Source of the DNA: Anniella stebbinsi
Taxonomy: Eukaryota; Chordata; Lepidosauria; Squamata; Anniellidae
Direction: 5' to 3'
Assembly (NCBI GenBank): GCA_029215795.1
Contig: JARDYH010000007.1
Span: 20,743,763 to 20,807,762, forward strand
DNA: 64,000 nucleotides
The notes beneath the pieces are model-generated. The model did not search any database. It was given only the letters and a program-made list of their open reading frames with translations, and was not told where the DNA came from. This document shows, piece after piece, positions 1 through 10,762 of the stretch. Every line of letters begins with the position of its first letter. The first letter of the stretch is position 1. The position numbers and the translations under genes are program-made.

Positions 1-223
1 TAGGACAGTTTTATTCTGGGAGTTACAAGGTTCTGAGAATTTTTCCAAAACTGCCCTCCACCTGTTAGGATCTCTCCTTCCCCAGGTCTCACCCTGTACT
101 TTTCTAATCCCCTTCTCTGCAACCCCTTGCTGCTGCTAAGAATATTTTCAAGGTGAATGTAAAAATCCCCATAATTTGCCCAGAGAAATGGGGGAGGGGG
201 AAGGGGAGGGAAGCAAGCATAGG

Positions 224-460
224 AGCAGCCTTGGGAGAGGTATGTTTGTGTGAGTGTATTTATGTGATGGGTGCATGGGGTGCATGTTCATTTGTCTATG
301 AATGGATGTGTGTGTGTGTGTTTTGGGGTGGGTGATCCTGAGAGAGTTTACTTGTTTGCAGTGTGTGAGTGTGTTTATCTGATGGATGCATGTTCATTTG
401 TCTATGAATGGATGTGTGCTTGTGTGTTTTGTGGTGGGTGATTCTGAGAGAGTTTGGTGT
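224..460. repeat. Two-copy tandem duplication, about 110 bp unit, GT-rich
   Basis: A block running from the GTGTGAGTGTATTTATGTGA motif through GGTGGGTGATCCTGAGAGAG recurs directly downstream with a few substitutions and a short deletion. Both copies carry TGTTCATTTGTCTATGAATG followed by a GT run and GGTGGGTGAT. It is a local tandem duplication that includes a short GT microsatellite. No coding potential is evident beyond low-complexity frames. Confidence 0.75.
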
Positions 461-479
461 TTGAGAGCATATTAAGAGT

Positions 480-1080
480 GTGTGGGAAGCTATAGTTTTG
501 TATGTGAGAGTTGGGGGAATGATATGGAGTCGATATTCCTATTTACGGGAAATAAATTTGAATGAATTTTCTAAGAATTCATTTAGAGATGGTTTGAGCA
601 AATTGGTTTAGCTGTCTGGAAAACAGGTGTTGTGCTGGAACAGAAAACTGGCTTCAAAGCAGTACCTTTATCTGGTTACCTCACCCATTTGCTTTTCTTT
701 TATTGTTTTGTTGGAGGAGAACATTGAAATATATTGATGTATGAATTGAGTTATTAGCAATATTTATTTACTGCTTCTTATTTGAATAAATCATGAAACA
801 GTTTTAAAAAAGAATATAAAAATGTGCAATGGTATCATATTAGAAGTTCATTTGAACATACAGTAGCTCATGGCTGTGTGAAAGGCAAAGTAAATGGATG
901 CAATTTCAATGGGCTTTTTAAACATCATGAATACATAATTTATTATCCATCTCTATTGGAGGATGATTGTTACTGGCCATGGTGTTTTTATTTAATCTAT
1001 GTGATATTTGCTGGTGCTAGCATTTGTTTTATCCTTTTAGTAACTGTACAAAAACAGACGATTCTTGTTAAATACAGTAT
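480..1080. other. Unannotated AT-rich DNA
   Basis: I see no repeat family, RNA gene or convincing exon here. A 130-codon frame starting at 824 runs through this stretch and on into the repeat fragment at 1085, and it has no domain features. Confidence 0.5.
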
Positions 1081-1084
1081 CCTC

Positions 1085-1195
1085 CTCCAAGCTGGTTCTC
1101 TCCAGATGTGTTGGATAAAACTCCCAACGCCCAGTCAGCATGACCAGATAGAAATCACAGTCAAAGACATTTGGAGAGGATCAGGTTGGGGAAGG
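1085..1195. repeat. Fragment of an interspersed repeat with a CTCTCCAGATGTGTTGGA core
   Basis: The segment CTCTCCAGATGTGTTGGA followed by AAACTCCCAACGCCCAG resembles a widespread amniote repeat arm that contains 'ACAACTCCCA'. Only one arm is seen. Family assignment is from memory of the motif and is weak. Confidence 0.35.
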
Positions 1196-1199
1196 CTGA

Positions 1200-2690
1200 A
1201 ATACATAGAGTTCTAAGTTTTTTTAAAAAAAGTCATATTCCTCCTCAGTTTATTAATCTTCACAAGATCATATCTAGCTGAGCTGGAGTCTAGATCCACA
1301 TTGTATGTTGTATCTTTTATATATTTTCTCAATTAATTCCCAAAACCCATGTCAGACTGTTAACGATTTTTCCATTTAATTCACTAATCTTTTGGATCTA
1401 ACTATTAGCTCTTGCGCCAATGTGCATGGTGGGTGGAGAAGGGTTTTTCACTTCTCCTGTAATTGCTAGTTATTTTATATTGTCCACCTGAAGTTTCTGA
1501 AGTCTGAAAGCCCAAAGTAAAATTGTAGAAAGTCCTAAAGACATTTCCATCAAAGTCCATTGGAGTTCTACTGATGAAAATTCTGACCAGCAAAATATCT
1601 CAACCTATGCCAATATGAGTAAGATTTCCTTAAACCCTTTGCTGGGTCTCTCTTTTCCTCTTCCTTTTCTGCAATGTTTTTGTCATTAGGTATTGCTATG
1701 TCAATGAGGTAGTTGTGTTTTTCTTTTATATGTATGACTGTTGTTCTGATCGTTTGCAAAGTATTGTCTTGTCTCAGAATTGTTCTGTCCCAGCATAGCA
1801 TGGCTTGGCTTGACTTGTTTGAGTGTGTCTGGATCTTCTAGGCTCTGAAAGGACCTTTCTGGAAAGCACCTGCTGGTTGCATGATCGAGGAGGCCAGGTT
1901 TTGTGAGTGCATAGTTGTCCTTGACAGGAGGGCCTTGCACTTGCTAGAGTAAGGTGAATAGATGTGAAGAGGCTGCAATCCTACATTCATTTATCTGGGA
2001 GTAAGCTTCATTGAAATCAACAAGAGTTATTTCTAAAGTTTCTTTGGCCAGTTTTCTTTGGGTCCCTGAATGGGATTTGTATTCTCTACACACTGAGGCA
2101 GTGTAAATTCAGGATATACTTGGATAAAAGGAGGGAAAGGTCATTGTCTAGCATTGTGATAATGGGCATCTGTTCTGGCCTTTCTTTGAATTGCTACTGA
2201 CCATGGTTTTGTTTACATGGCTAATGAACCAGAGATATAATGACACATTTTTAGATTAGTTTCTCACTAATAAACCAGTAGTTGAAACAAGGTAAGAGGT
2301 GAGAAGTGACTACAACAAGCCTTTAGTCCATTTTGTTCCATGGCTAATGTTTGCAGGGTAATCGTATTTTATCCTCTTCCTGCAATGCTAGGTTGCTAGT
2401 TTGTTGTACTAGTCAACTGCTTCATTTGTTCAGTGGTAGCAATGCTGAATCTGTGAGTATGGATAAGAGAAATGTTATGGGGAAAGAGTCTTAAATGTTA
2501 GGAAAGTTGGGACTATGGTCATCCAGTGAAGGATTTGCAGTCAGAAAACATATTTGAGGGAAGGGGAAACTATCACACAGAGCATAGCAAAAGTTTCAAA
2601 GTACAGCAAAAGCTACAAAAGTAGGAGTGAGTAAAGTTAATTTCAGATACATTGAATGTCTCACTTGTTCTTTATTTTAGTGATTTTAAC
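1200..2690. other. Unannotated single-copy AT-rich DNA
   Basis: No repeat or gene could be recognised. Three overlapping minus-strand frames between 1405 and 1940 (62-79 codons) have no domain signature and look like chance openings. Confidence 0.5.
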
Positions 2691-2762
2691 ATGAAGATAT
2701 TGTGTAGAACAGGTTTGTCTTAATTGTATGCTGTGAAATCAGACGTGTGACCAAGGCCATGT

Positions 2763-2897
2763 TTGGATGGGCACGCCCCCTTGGGGGCTGAACATGTTGG
2801 TGGGCATGCCCCCTTGGGGGATGGCCACGTTGGTGGGCATGCCCCTTGGGGCGGCCATGTTGTCCTCCTTTTTGGTTTCCAAAATATGGTCACCCTA
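2763..2897. mobile_element. 3' end of a GC-rich hAT-type element with a three-copy internal tandem repeat
   Basis: Three tandem units of about 33 bp centred on GGTGGGCATGCCCC precede a terminus reading CAAAATATGGTCACCCTA. That end closely matches 25337-25366, where the same CTCCT/CTCTG-TTTTG-TTTCC-AAATATGGTCACCCTA arrangement occurs. The GGTCACCCTA end is also shared with the family A foldback elements of this window. The left boundary is not visible. Confidence 0.5.
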
Positions 2898-3500
2898 CTT
2901 TCATACCGCTATATCCTGCTTGGTGTAGATCTGGCCTTAGTATGCTTAGGGATGTGTAAGACATCCACTCTGTCAAGGTTGTTTTTACTAAATTTACAAT
3001 TACTGGAACCAAATGTGAACCAGGATGATATTCATGGTTGGAAATCTGTATATTTCTGAGCATGTGATGCATCACCCCCAAGAAAAGGTATTTGAAAACA
3101 ATGAAAGCATACATCTAAAAATGTGTACAATTGGAAAATGCATACACAAAATGTGCACATTTAGAAAAAAAATGTACAGAAAGTTGAATTTTTTAATGTT
3201 GAATTTCTGTTTTTTGGGGGGAAAATAATCAGCTTGAATGGAACTGAGATGGTAGAAGCTTGATGTTGGAACTTTGACAAATTAAACTTGACAGATTCAC
3301 CTAGGTATACTTAGTGACCAAGATTTATTGATAACTGAAAAATTCTGAAAACAGAACCATTTTTTAATCCGATACGCAAAATGTTAGCCATGAAATTGCT
3401 AGCAAGCGAAACCACAGCACATGGGATGAGAAGAAGGTATCGACTGCATCCAAATCAAGCTTATTCTTAGAGAACTTCCAATAGGAGCCAGGAAATTGCA
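2898..3500. other. Unannotated DNA
   Basis: Mostly AT-rich sequence without a recognisable gene. Short frames at 2890-3228 overlap each other on both strands and show no domain. Confidence 0.45.
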
Positions 3501-3503
3501 GCG

Positions 3504-3590
3504 TCAATCAATCAATTTATTTTGGTCTACAGACTGTAACACACAAATATATAAAATACAAAATGCAAATTTATACCAGTGTAATACATT
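3504..3590 (-). mobile_element. Minus-strand LINE 3'-end fragment
   Basis: A TCAATCAATCAATTTATT run followed by TTGGTCTACAGAC and an A-rich stretch looks like the reversed tail of a LINE-type retroposon. It abuts the plus-strand LINE fragment that follows. The assignment rests on the tail pattern only. Confidence 0.4.
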
Positions 3591-3735
3591 ATCAGCCTGC
3601 CCACACTTTAAGATCAAAAAGAGAGGCCTTCTCGCCTGCCCACCAGTGAGAGATATCAGGCGGGTTTCCACACAGGAGAGGGTCTTCTCAGCAGTGGCTC
3701 CACATCTGTGGAACAAACTCCCACCTTTTAAGAAG

Positions 3736-3771
<36 letters not shown>

Positions 3772-3990
3772 GGCCTTCTCATAATGGAATACTGTTTTGC
3801 TGTTGTCGCCTTTTCTGTATTATTACTTGCTGTTTTATTACTAGTTTTCAATGTTTGCTTTTATTGTTTTAATTGATATTTTACTTTCTATGTTTTTATT
3901 GCTTTTAATGTGTATACTGTTTTATATATGGTTGTAAGCCGCCTCTGAAAGGTGGCTAAGAAATGTTTTAAATTAAATAAATAAATAAAA
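3590..3990 (+). mobile_element. L2/CR1-superfamily LINE, 3' end with C-terminal ORF2 peptide
   Basis: The plus-strand frame encodes ERVFSAVAPHLWNKLPPF, the conserved peptide near the C-terminus of L2/CR1-superfamily ORF2 proteins. A 3' untranslated region follows, with GTAAGCCGCCTCTGAAAGGTGGC and an AAATAAATAAATAAA tail. This is the usual 5'-truncated retroposed LINE end. An (AT)n tract at 3739-3767 has expanded inside the coding remnant and disrupts it. Confidence 0.75.
3739..3767. repeat. (AT)n microsatellite inside a LINE end
   Basis: About 14 uninterrupted AT dinucleotides. They are flanked by AGAAGGCC on the left and GGCCTTCT on the right, so the tract forms the loop or extended stem of a perfect hairpin. 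Confidence 0.95.
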
Positions 3991-4640
3991 ACTAGAAACT
4001 AACAATTGTAAAAAAAGTGATTGTACACAAATAAAACCCGTGGTCAACTAAAGCTAGGGATAAATAAATAAGCGAGTAAAACCAAGTTCAACCATCAGTA
4101 GAATAGTGTTTCTTTAACTTATCTCTGCTTTAGCAGTTGCAGTTTAGCTTGAAAGGCCACAGTTAGAGATTTGGCTACATCCAATGTGGCCTTGTTTTAA
4201 CATCTGCCAGCAGAATAGAAATGTAAAACATGTCAGTATTTCCCAGTGAGTGCAAAAGGTTTGGAGAAATAAAATAGCTCTCAGGTATCTATAAAAATCA
4301 CAGTATAATAAAATATAGGCTAGTGTTTCGACTCGGCCCCTTTCACAAGGGAAAAATTGCAGATGCCAAGAAAGACACACACAAAAATGGCCTTACATCA
4401 TTGTTGATGGTAAGACATTTTGTCTAAATGTTCTTCCATATCTAAAAATACTGCAGATTGCAAAATGAAAGCTTTATTTACTAGCAGCGTCCAAAAAAGA
4501 TATTCCTAGCTACCACTTGATGACCAGTGTTCAACTGACATCAAATCCAATACAATTCAAAATGTCAGATATCATTCCTTCCACCCAAAGTATTATATCT
4601 TCCTCTATCCCATTCATCCTCAAGATACCCAGAGCGTTTC
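3991..4640. other. Unannotated DNA
   Basis: No recognisable repeat or gene. A 78-codon minus frame at 4144-4380 has no domain features. Confidence 0.45.
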
Positions 4641-5045
4641 CAGGGATACTGTGATGGTGACAGCACAATCCCATACAGGAGCTAATAACGTCAAGACTGA
4701 ATTACTGCAATGCACTTCATGAAGGGCAGTAGCTAGTGCAGAATGCAACAGCTCAACTCTTGTCAAGAGCTGCCCTGTTTCAGCATGTAACATCTCTTTT
4801 GAGAGAATGACATTCGGTGCCGATTTGCTTCCAGGCCAGGTATTAGGTTTTGCTATTGATGTATAAAGCTCTAAACAACTTGGGACCAGGCTATTTGAAA
4901 GAGTGCCTTATCAGCATGTCCGGTGGTCACTGAGGTCATCAGATGTGGCACTCCTGGTGGTTTCACATGGAATAGTGGTCTGTTTGGAGTACAATCAGAG
5001 TAGAGCCTTGAGTGTATTGGCTCTTTTTTTTATGGAATTCCCTGC
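4640..5045 (+). mobile_element. Decayed L2/CR1-superfamily LINE ORF2 C-terminal region
   Basis: Reading across frameshifts on the plus strand gives RLDYCNALH-like, YKALNNLGPGYLKECL-like and WNSLL-like segments. These match the order seen in the C-terminal part of L2/CR1 ORF2. The minus-strand copy at 9163-9460 carries the same KAINGLGPGYLKECLLPYVP segment. Multiple stops and frame changes show an old pseudogene fragment. Confidence 0.6.
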
Positions 5046-5260
5046 TTGTAGATGTCAGGCAGACACCAGCATGGACATTTTTTGCGCCCGGCTTGCCTGG
5101 GCGCAAAAAAGACATTGCGGTGGGGGTGGGGAGACAAGCGAGAATGGGAGCCACCCATTGGTGGGCTCCCTGGTGGTGCCACCGCGGCTGGGAGGGGATT
5201 GAGCGAGTACTTATAGCACTCACCCCTCCCAGCAGCCTCTCTCTCTTCTTTGCGGGGCTT
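5046..5260. other. GC-rich unclassified segment with a short perfect hairpin
   Basis: This stretch is richer in G and C than its neighbours and contains a 12-bp inverted repeat (TTTTTTGCGCCC arms at 5078-5089 and 5099-5110). GACATT lies on both sides of the hairpin. Overlapping frames on both strands here are by-products of GC richness. No family was recognised. Confidence 0.4.
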
Positions 5261-7060
5261 TGCCAAGTCATGCTGTCTTTTACAGATTCAGGATTTTCCT
5301 GACAAATGAGCATGTGTTAAATTATGTCTGTTTTCTGGGTGTTGGTGTGGATGCATTTTGGTAGGCTCAGTTTCTGAAGGCTTTCTGTATACTTTTTGAT
5401 GTGATGCCGGTGACTGATGTGACTAACAGAATAATTGTGACTGTATAAGGAATTACCATTAAATGTCAACAACACAGTGAATACAGACAACCATTTGCCA
5501 AGTAGTAAATTGCCACAAGTTTTATGTAACCATTGGATAAACAGTTCATCTTCAGGGCTCTGTCAATTAATGGGGAGAATTTTAAGTAAATACAACCCTA
5601 ATATGCAGGGTTTGTTTAAAACACGTTGCTGCCAGTAAGCAAAGGACAGGATGACAACCTTCCCGCTGCCCTGATTCTATTTACAAAAGCCCACCAGACC
5701 AGCAGTTGAATTGTATTTCAACACTGCCATTGGGACATGCCACATCATCACACAGGGGAAAATTGTGTTTGCTTGCCGTCACTTCTCTGCCCATGTGTTT
5801 GTCCCTCATTACTTCCTCTTTTGAAAGAGGAAGTAAACAACTTGCACATGGCCCATTCAGGGGCCATTTTGATGCCACTGCTTCTTCTGCACACAGCAGG
5901 AGATAGTGACAACTTCCATCTTTAAAAATAAGTCAGACTTACTGGAGTGTATTTTTTGTCACACAAAGAAGGCTAGAAGGGGCGGGAGGCGTGTGGGACA
6001 CAGACGATGTCATGAGCGGGACCCATGGAAATCTGTGAGTGCCCAGTAATGACTGTGCAATGAAACACTCATCTGATGGAAATCTAGGATTACTCTCTTA
6101 AACTTGTATTCAGTTATATTGTTTGAATGTTGTTAGATAGATATAGCTAGCTAGCTAGATGAAGACAATACATTTCTGTCTGATGAAATGCCTCTTTTCC
6201 TTCTTGTGAGGTTTGTTGTGTTATTCAGGGTTGTCCTATACCTGCAAGATTGAAAAGTTAATAATTTAAGATCTGAGAACTCCCTCATGCCCCTTGCTTG
6301 GTTTGACATTTTTATGTCTGCATCAGAGTTTGATATGCATGGTGAAGGTTTACAAAATGCAATCAGAAAACCCTGTGAAACAAAAGCATTTTTTTTTTCT
6401 GGTGAATTTACAGAAGTCAGTAAATACTATAAATCAACTCTAACACCATTTTCAAAATTATCTGGTTGCTTTATTGGCAATATTGAAGACACCTTATTTT
6501 CATGGGATAGGCAATTTGGGCTCTGAGGACTGAAATCTAAGATTGCTATTCTCATAATTTTCCAAGACAATATAACAACTGGGAAGCTCAGCAAAATGAT
6601 CCAGAGGTTCCAATATTGCTACCATTACTTTGAAACTCACCTCATTGATAGTATTATAGGAAGTCCAGAAAGTTCATTTCTCCAAAGCAGAGCTCTTTTT
6701 ACAATCTGAAATATAATAGGATGCGCAGTACCATCTCGAGGATTTTTCCTCCTCTAGGTTTATCAAACATGGAGTGCTGAGCTGAAAGTACTTTTTAGAA
6801 CTTTTGTCGTTCAAGCTAGATTCCAGAGATACAGATTGAGTGACAATTAATATTGGAAAATGATGGAAAACAACAATAACAAGAGACAAGATACCTGTAA
6901 CTCTTGCATGTGAGTTTGCAGTTGTTTAAATAAACAGAACACTGTAAATTGAGAACCTGCAGTTTATGTGTTGTTTCGTTCTGCATCAAGTGTTTCCTTT
7001 TATAAAGTAAGAGTTAATATGGGGACAGGTAAAGTTAGCTAACTTCACTAATACAGTGCA
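5261..7060. other. Unannotated single-copy DNA
   Basis: No gene or repeat family recognised. A hairpin ACTTCCTCTTTTGAAAGAGGAAGT lies near 5810-5835, and (TAGA/TAGC)n-like simple sequence lies near 6135-6160. Short frames at 5681-5925, 6287-6526 and 6674-6889 have no domain signature. Confidence 0.5.
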
Positions 7061-7066
7061 ATCCTA

Positions 7067-7100
<34 letters not shown>
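7067..7100. repeat. (GT)n(TA)n microsatellite
   Basis: A short GT run passes into about 13 TA repeats. Confidence 0.95.
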
Positions 7101-7493
7101 CTTGGAAATAAGTCCCATCGACTTAAATCATGCATACTCCTTGATCTGTGGGTATACAATTCCTGTCTTTGCATTTTATGGTGTGGTATGTCTTCTTAAA
7201 AATAAGGACAGTGTTCTAGTCAATTAGAATTCAGGCTAGAACTTCAGGTTCTCGCTGGGTGGAAATCTTTCAAATGTGTAGACACAGGACTCATTATAAA
7301 ACATTCTTGACCTGTTCTGGAACAAAGTACATAGTGTGGCCTGGGCCCTAGGAACAAAACCAGATTGTGCTATGCCTTAGACTTCTGTAATGGGTCTTTG
7401 CATTGAAGCTACACAGTAAAAAAAAAGTTGGGAACTTACCCCAACTTTTTCCTTCAAAGTGATGGGGACCCCTGATTAGTTGCCAGAAGCCAG

Positions 7494-7585
7494 GCAGAGG
7501 GCAGGGTTGTGTTAATCAATCTCTCTGTGGAGGAAGGTTTTATCCTTTACTTTGCTGATGCACAGCTGTGTATCTCCAGTATGTG

Positions 7586-7618
<33 letters not shown>

Positions 7619-7797
7619 GATGTGTTCCCTGACACTTTGCTCTAATGGGGCAAACTTGGGAAGGGCTGCTCTCATAGGGAGCAAACTGCCAGGGAATGCA
7701 GAAGATTTCTATTTTCATAATCTGGAGATGCATAGCTGTGCATTAGCAAAGTAAAGGATAAAAACTCCTTCCACAAATGTGCAGATCCTGCCCTGGA
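7494..7797. mobile_element. Foldback element with inverted arms of about 50 bp
   Basis: The left arm at 7528-7580 runs GGAAGGTTTTATCCTTTACT, TTGCTGATGCACAGCTGTGT, ATCTCCAG. It is the reverse complement of the right arm at 7723-7773 with few mismatches and a small indel. Similarity continues outward more weakly through AGGGCAGG/CCTGCCCT. The centre holds an (AT)n microsatellite at 7591-7618. It looks like a non-autonomous DNA transposon. No target duplication could be fixed, so the superfamily is open. Confidence 0.6.
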
Positions 7798-7961
7798 TAA
7801 CATGGGCTTTTTGGTTCTTCTCAGAACAATGGGCATAATGGGAGGAGAGGGTGGGAACTATTTCTCCTGCCCCCCACACCCAAAAGTATGTTTTTCCTGG
7901 CACTGAAATTCAGAGTTTTTGGGGCAGCTAGCTCTGCCATATAACATTGACAGAGCAGAGC

Positions 7962-7965
7962 CAAT

Positions 7966-8004
<39 letters not shown>

Positions 8005-8370
8005 TTATGTTTCTATACTACCCAATAGCCGAAGCTCTCTGGGCGGTTCACATAAGTTAAAACCATGAACAAAACAGTATAAAAACACGATCTAAAAATA
8101 CAATCTAAAAACACAACCAGGGTAAAACTGCGCAGCAATGCAGATTTAAAATACAAATTTAAAATACATATTTAAACAGTGGCGTTAAACCACTATGATA
8201 ATAAACTTTTAAAATATTGTGAGAATAAAAAGGTCTTTACTTGGCGTCAAAAGGAGTATAATGTAGATGCCAGACGAACCTCTCTAGGGAGCTCATTCCT
8301 CAGCTGGGGTGCCACAGCAGAGAAGGCCCTCTTTCCGGTAGCCACCTACCTCAATTACTTTGGCAGGGGA
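7962..8370 (-). mobile_element. Minus-strand L2/CR1-superfamily LINE, 3' portion (left of LTR insertion)
   Basis: The reversed tail (TTTA)n at 7962-8005 is followed by the reverse complement of the 3' end motif CCGCCCAGAGAGCTTCGGCTAT. Then comes the C-terminal ORF2 remnant (frame with FSAVAPxLR/WNEL-like residues around 8282-8345). The same order is seen at 51918-52385. The element is interrupted at 8370 by an LTR and resumes at 9163. Confidence 0.75.
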
Positions 8371-9162
8371 TGTGGGGGGATTTGGGGTACCCATACCTCC
8401 CTTTGTTAGGATCTTTCAGTGGAGGTCAAAGACTCTCAAGACAGTGTCTCCTTTCTGATAAGAAAGTTTATTATAAGCAATTGCAAGGTGTCTGCACTCT
8501 AGAGCGTGTTCAAAGCAAGCCTATCTACACTACTGCTTTAAAACGGTTCATAACCATTTTAAACAGGTTATTAACCGGTTTAAAACTGTTATAAACCATT
8601 TTTAAGCAGTAGTGTAGGTAGGTTGAGTGTTATGGGCAGAGTTCCACTTCTTTTATAGGTTTGAGGGGGATTGAAGATCAACATTTAGATACAGTAAAAC
8701 ACCAATCATCATTCAGCACTCGGTTACAAAAATGTATCAATCAGCACACCAGGAATGCATCCAATGAGAATACAGGGTTTAGGAACCAATCAAATACAGC
8801 ATATAGGGTTTTGGATTATCCAATCCAAATTAGTCTGATGCAATGATTTTACTCATGCACACTTCACATGTAAACAACTCATACTACTTCTTATCACTCT
8901 TCTACACACTTCATGTAGCAGAGTGGAGTAGACACAAAAACAATTTATCAGTTCTGGCACGGTGTGGTACCAACTGGCTAACCCTCTAAGGGAGAATACT
9001 AACAAGCTCCTTACTTTATGCAGAGTCATGTTACATAGGCTACTAAAGTACATTTTGTATCGCTGTCTGCCCTGACCTCTGAAAGTTCAAGTTCACAGTC
9101 TGGCTTGCTGTCCATACCTGCAATGAGACAGGTTAGGCTCACATACTGTGATTTCTTCCACA
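8371..9162 (-). mobile_element. Solo LTR inserted in a LINE
   Basis: The inserted segment begins TGTGG and ends CCACA. It is bounded by a GGGA direct repeat (8367-8370 and 9163-9166), as expected for a long terminal repeat. On the minus strand it has AATAAA (plus 8467-8472), followed by about 95 bases to the end. That is the normal place for a polyadenylation signal in an LTR. The LINE sequence on both sides joins across it. The length of 792 bp includes a foldback element of about 110 bp. No internal retroviral genes are present, so it is a solo LTR. The boundaries are an inference from the joined LINE and the short repeat. Confidence 0.6.
8515..8628. mobile_element. Foldback MITE inside the LTR
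   Basis: The arms CCTATCTACACTACTGCTT and AAGCAGTAGTGTAGGTAGG are near-perfect reverse complements. They enclose a second inverted set based on TTTAAACAGGTTATTAACCG, so almost the whole 110 bp folds on itself. No coding capacity. The family is unknown. Confidence 0.65.
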
Positions 9163-9460
9163 GGGATCATGAAGAAGGACCCCTGAAGATGATCTTAGGG
9201 TCCAGGCAGGCACATATGGGAGGAGGCATTCCTTCAGATAACCTGGCCCCAAGCCGTTTATGGCTTTGAATGTTAATACCAGCACTTTGAATTGGGCCCG
9301 GACCTGGACTGTCAGCCAGTGAAGCTGGAAAAGGACTGGCATGATGTGGTCTCATTGGCCAGTCCCAGTTAACAGTTTGGCTGCCCTGTTCTGTACCAGT
9401 TGATGTTTCATACCAGTTGATGTTCTGTTCTGTACCAGTTGATGTTTCAGCATACTGAGG
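9163..9460 (-). mobile_element. Minus-strand L2/CR1-superfamily LINE, ORF2 C-terminal portion (right of LTR insertion)
   Basis: A minus-strand frame at 9139-9342 reads FQLHWLTVQVRAQFKVLVLT, then FKAINGLGPGYLKECLLPYV. This is a typical L2/CR1 ORF2 C-terminal region. It aligns directly upstream (in element orientation) of the part at 7962-8370. TACCAGTTGATGTT is repeated three times near 9395-9445. Confidence 0.75.
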
Positions 9461-10320
9461 AGAATAAGAGCAATGAACTTTCCTTCCGTGCTTCTCAAGA
9501 TGAAGCCCAGGTGTAAGTCTAGTTAGTGTTTGGAAGGGAGATCACCTGGGAATCACATGTAGCAACCTTGAGTTCCACAATGGAACAAAGGTGGGGTGTA
9601 AATGTAATACATAAATCCATATGTTTTGCATAACGATTTTCAGTTGAAATGATTTGGATATAAAAGTGCCTACCTTTGGCCGAATAAAACCCAAACATTC
9701 TTCAGAACAGATTTTTACAAACCTCTTTCTGGAATAGTCACCAACTGATACTTGAAAGAATATCCTCCCACTTCCCCCTTTTAGGAATGTTCCACTAATT
9801 TCCTAAGAAATTGTACTTGAAATTTGAAATGTCCTCTGACAATATTAGGGAAAGAGAACATAAAATCCTACTCGGGGGCTGGGGGAGAAAAGAAACAGAG
9901 AGAAAGCCATGAAAAACAGAATAAAACATTGGAATTGACTGTTCTGAAGATGCTTGTGTAAATATCCTTTTGCATAAGCTCATTAATGATCAAATATTAG
10001 ATTACCCTTTTGTGATATTTTCTGAGCATTAATTTTTATTTAATTGAAACAATATTAGCAGCTCAGTAACATTTACAAGCATGGTTGTTGTAAGGTCAGA
10101 TGCTGTGTCTTTCCAGAAGCATATATTTAATCAGCCATCCCAAAGAAAGTGCCTTCAGTTGTTACACAGCCTGTTTTTGTATTTGAACCCTATATAAAGT
10201 ATTGGTGTGGGTGGGTGGGTGTGCGCACACGTTTTACCTTTTATAGGTCACATTACAAAATAGTGAAAATAATTGTGGACATAATCTAGCTAAATGTAAG
10301 GCTGTTTCATTCCCGTATGG
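9461..10320. other. Unannotated AT-rich DNA
   Basis: No gene or repeat recognised. The segment near 9970-10140 is rich in ATTAATG, ATTTAATTGA and similar AT motifs and could be a conserved non-coding element. That is a guess from composition only. Confidence 0.4.
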
Positions 10321-10321
10321 G

Positions 10322-10500
10322 GCAGGGCTGCAGCTCAGTGGTAAAGTAATGCTTTGCAATACAACAGCAGGTGCGGGTTCCATTCCTGTTATCTACAGGT
10401 AGGACTGGGGGAGACTTCTGAAACCCCAAAGACCTTCAGATACTCAGTATGAACAATCCTGAGCTGGACAAGGTAATGGTCTGATTGTAAGACAGCTTCT
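10322..10500 (+). mobile_element. tRNA-Ala-like SINE
   Basis: The 5' part resembles a tRNA gene. It has an A-box-like GCAGCTCAGTGGTAAAG and a B-box-like GGGTTCCATTCC. A SINE body follows with GTAGGACTGGGGGAGACTTC, CTGAGCTGGACAAGG and GACAGCTTCTTA. The same arrangement occurs at 37010-37150 and, reversed, at 63676-63846. Divergence from the others indicates an old copy with no expected function. Confidence 0.7.
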
Positions 10501-10530
10501 TAAGTTCCTACACGTTTCCAGTAGGAACAG

Positions 10531-10762
10531 AGAGCTTGTCTGGTATAGTGGTTACAGTGTTGAACTGGAACTCAGGAGATCCAGGTTCTAGTCCCCACTG
10601 GGTGACTTTGGGCAATCACTGCCTCTCAACCTAAGCTACCTCAAAGGGTTATGAGGAGGAGGGAGGAGGAGGAGGAGGGAGGAGGAGGAGAATCAAGTAC
10701 ACCACTTTGGGCTCCTTGGAAAACAAGGTGAGATATAAATGCAAGACAGGAATAAATGTATA
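10531..10762 (+). mobile_element. Sauria-type tRNA-derived SINE
   Basis: The head TGGTATAGTGGTTACAGTGT with B-box GGTTCTAGTCCCC is tRNA-related. The body carries GGGTGACTTTGGGCAATCAC, CTCAACCTAAGCTACCTCA and a 3' part GGGCTCCTTGGAAAACAAGG. This order matches the Sauria SINE family described from squamates. A GGA-rich expansion lies at 10656-10690. It sits directly downstream of another SINE. Confidence 0.75.

Noticed and set aside
824..1216. 130-codon plus-strand ORF
   Set aside because: AT-rich, without domain or splice context, and ending inside a repeat fragment.
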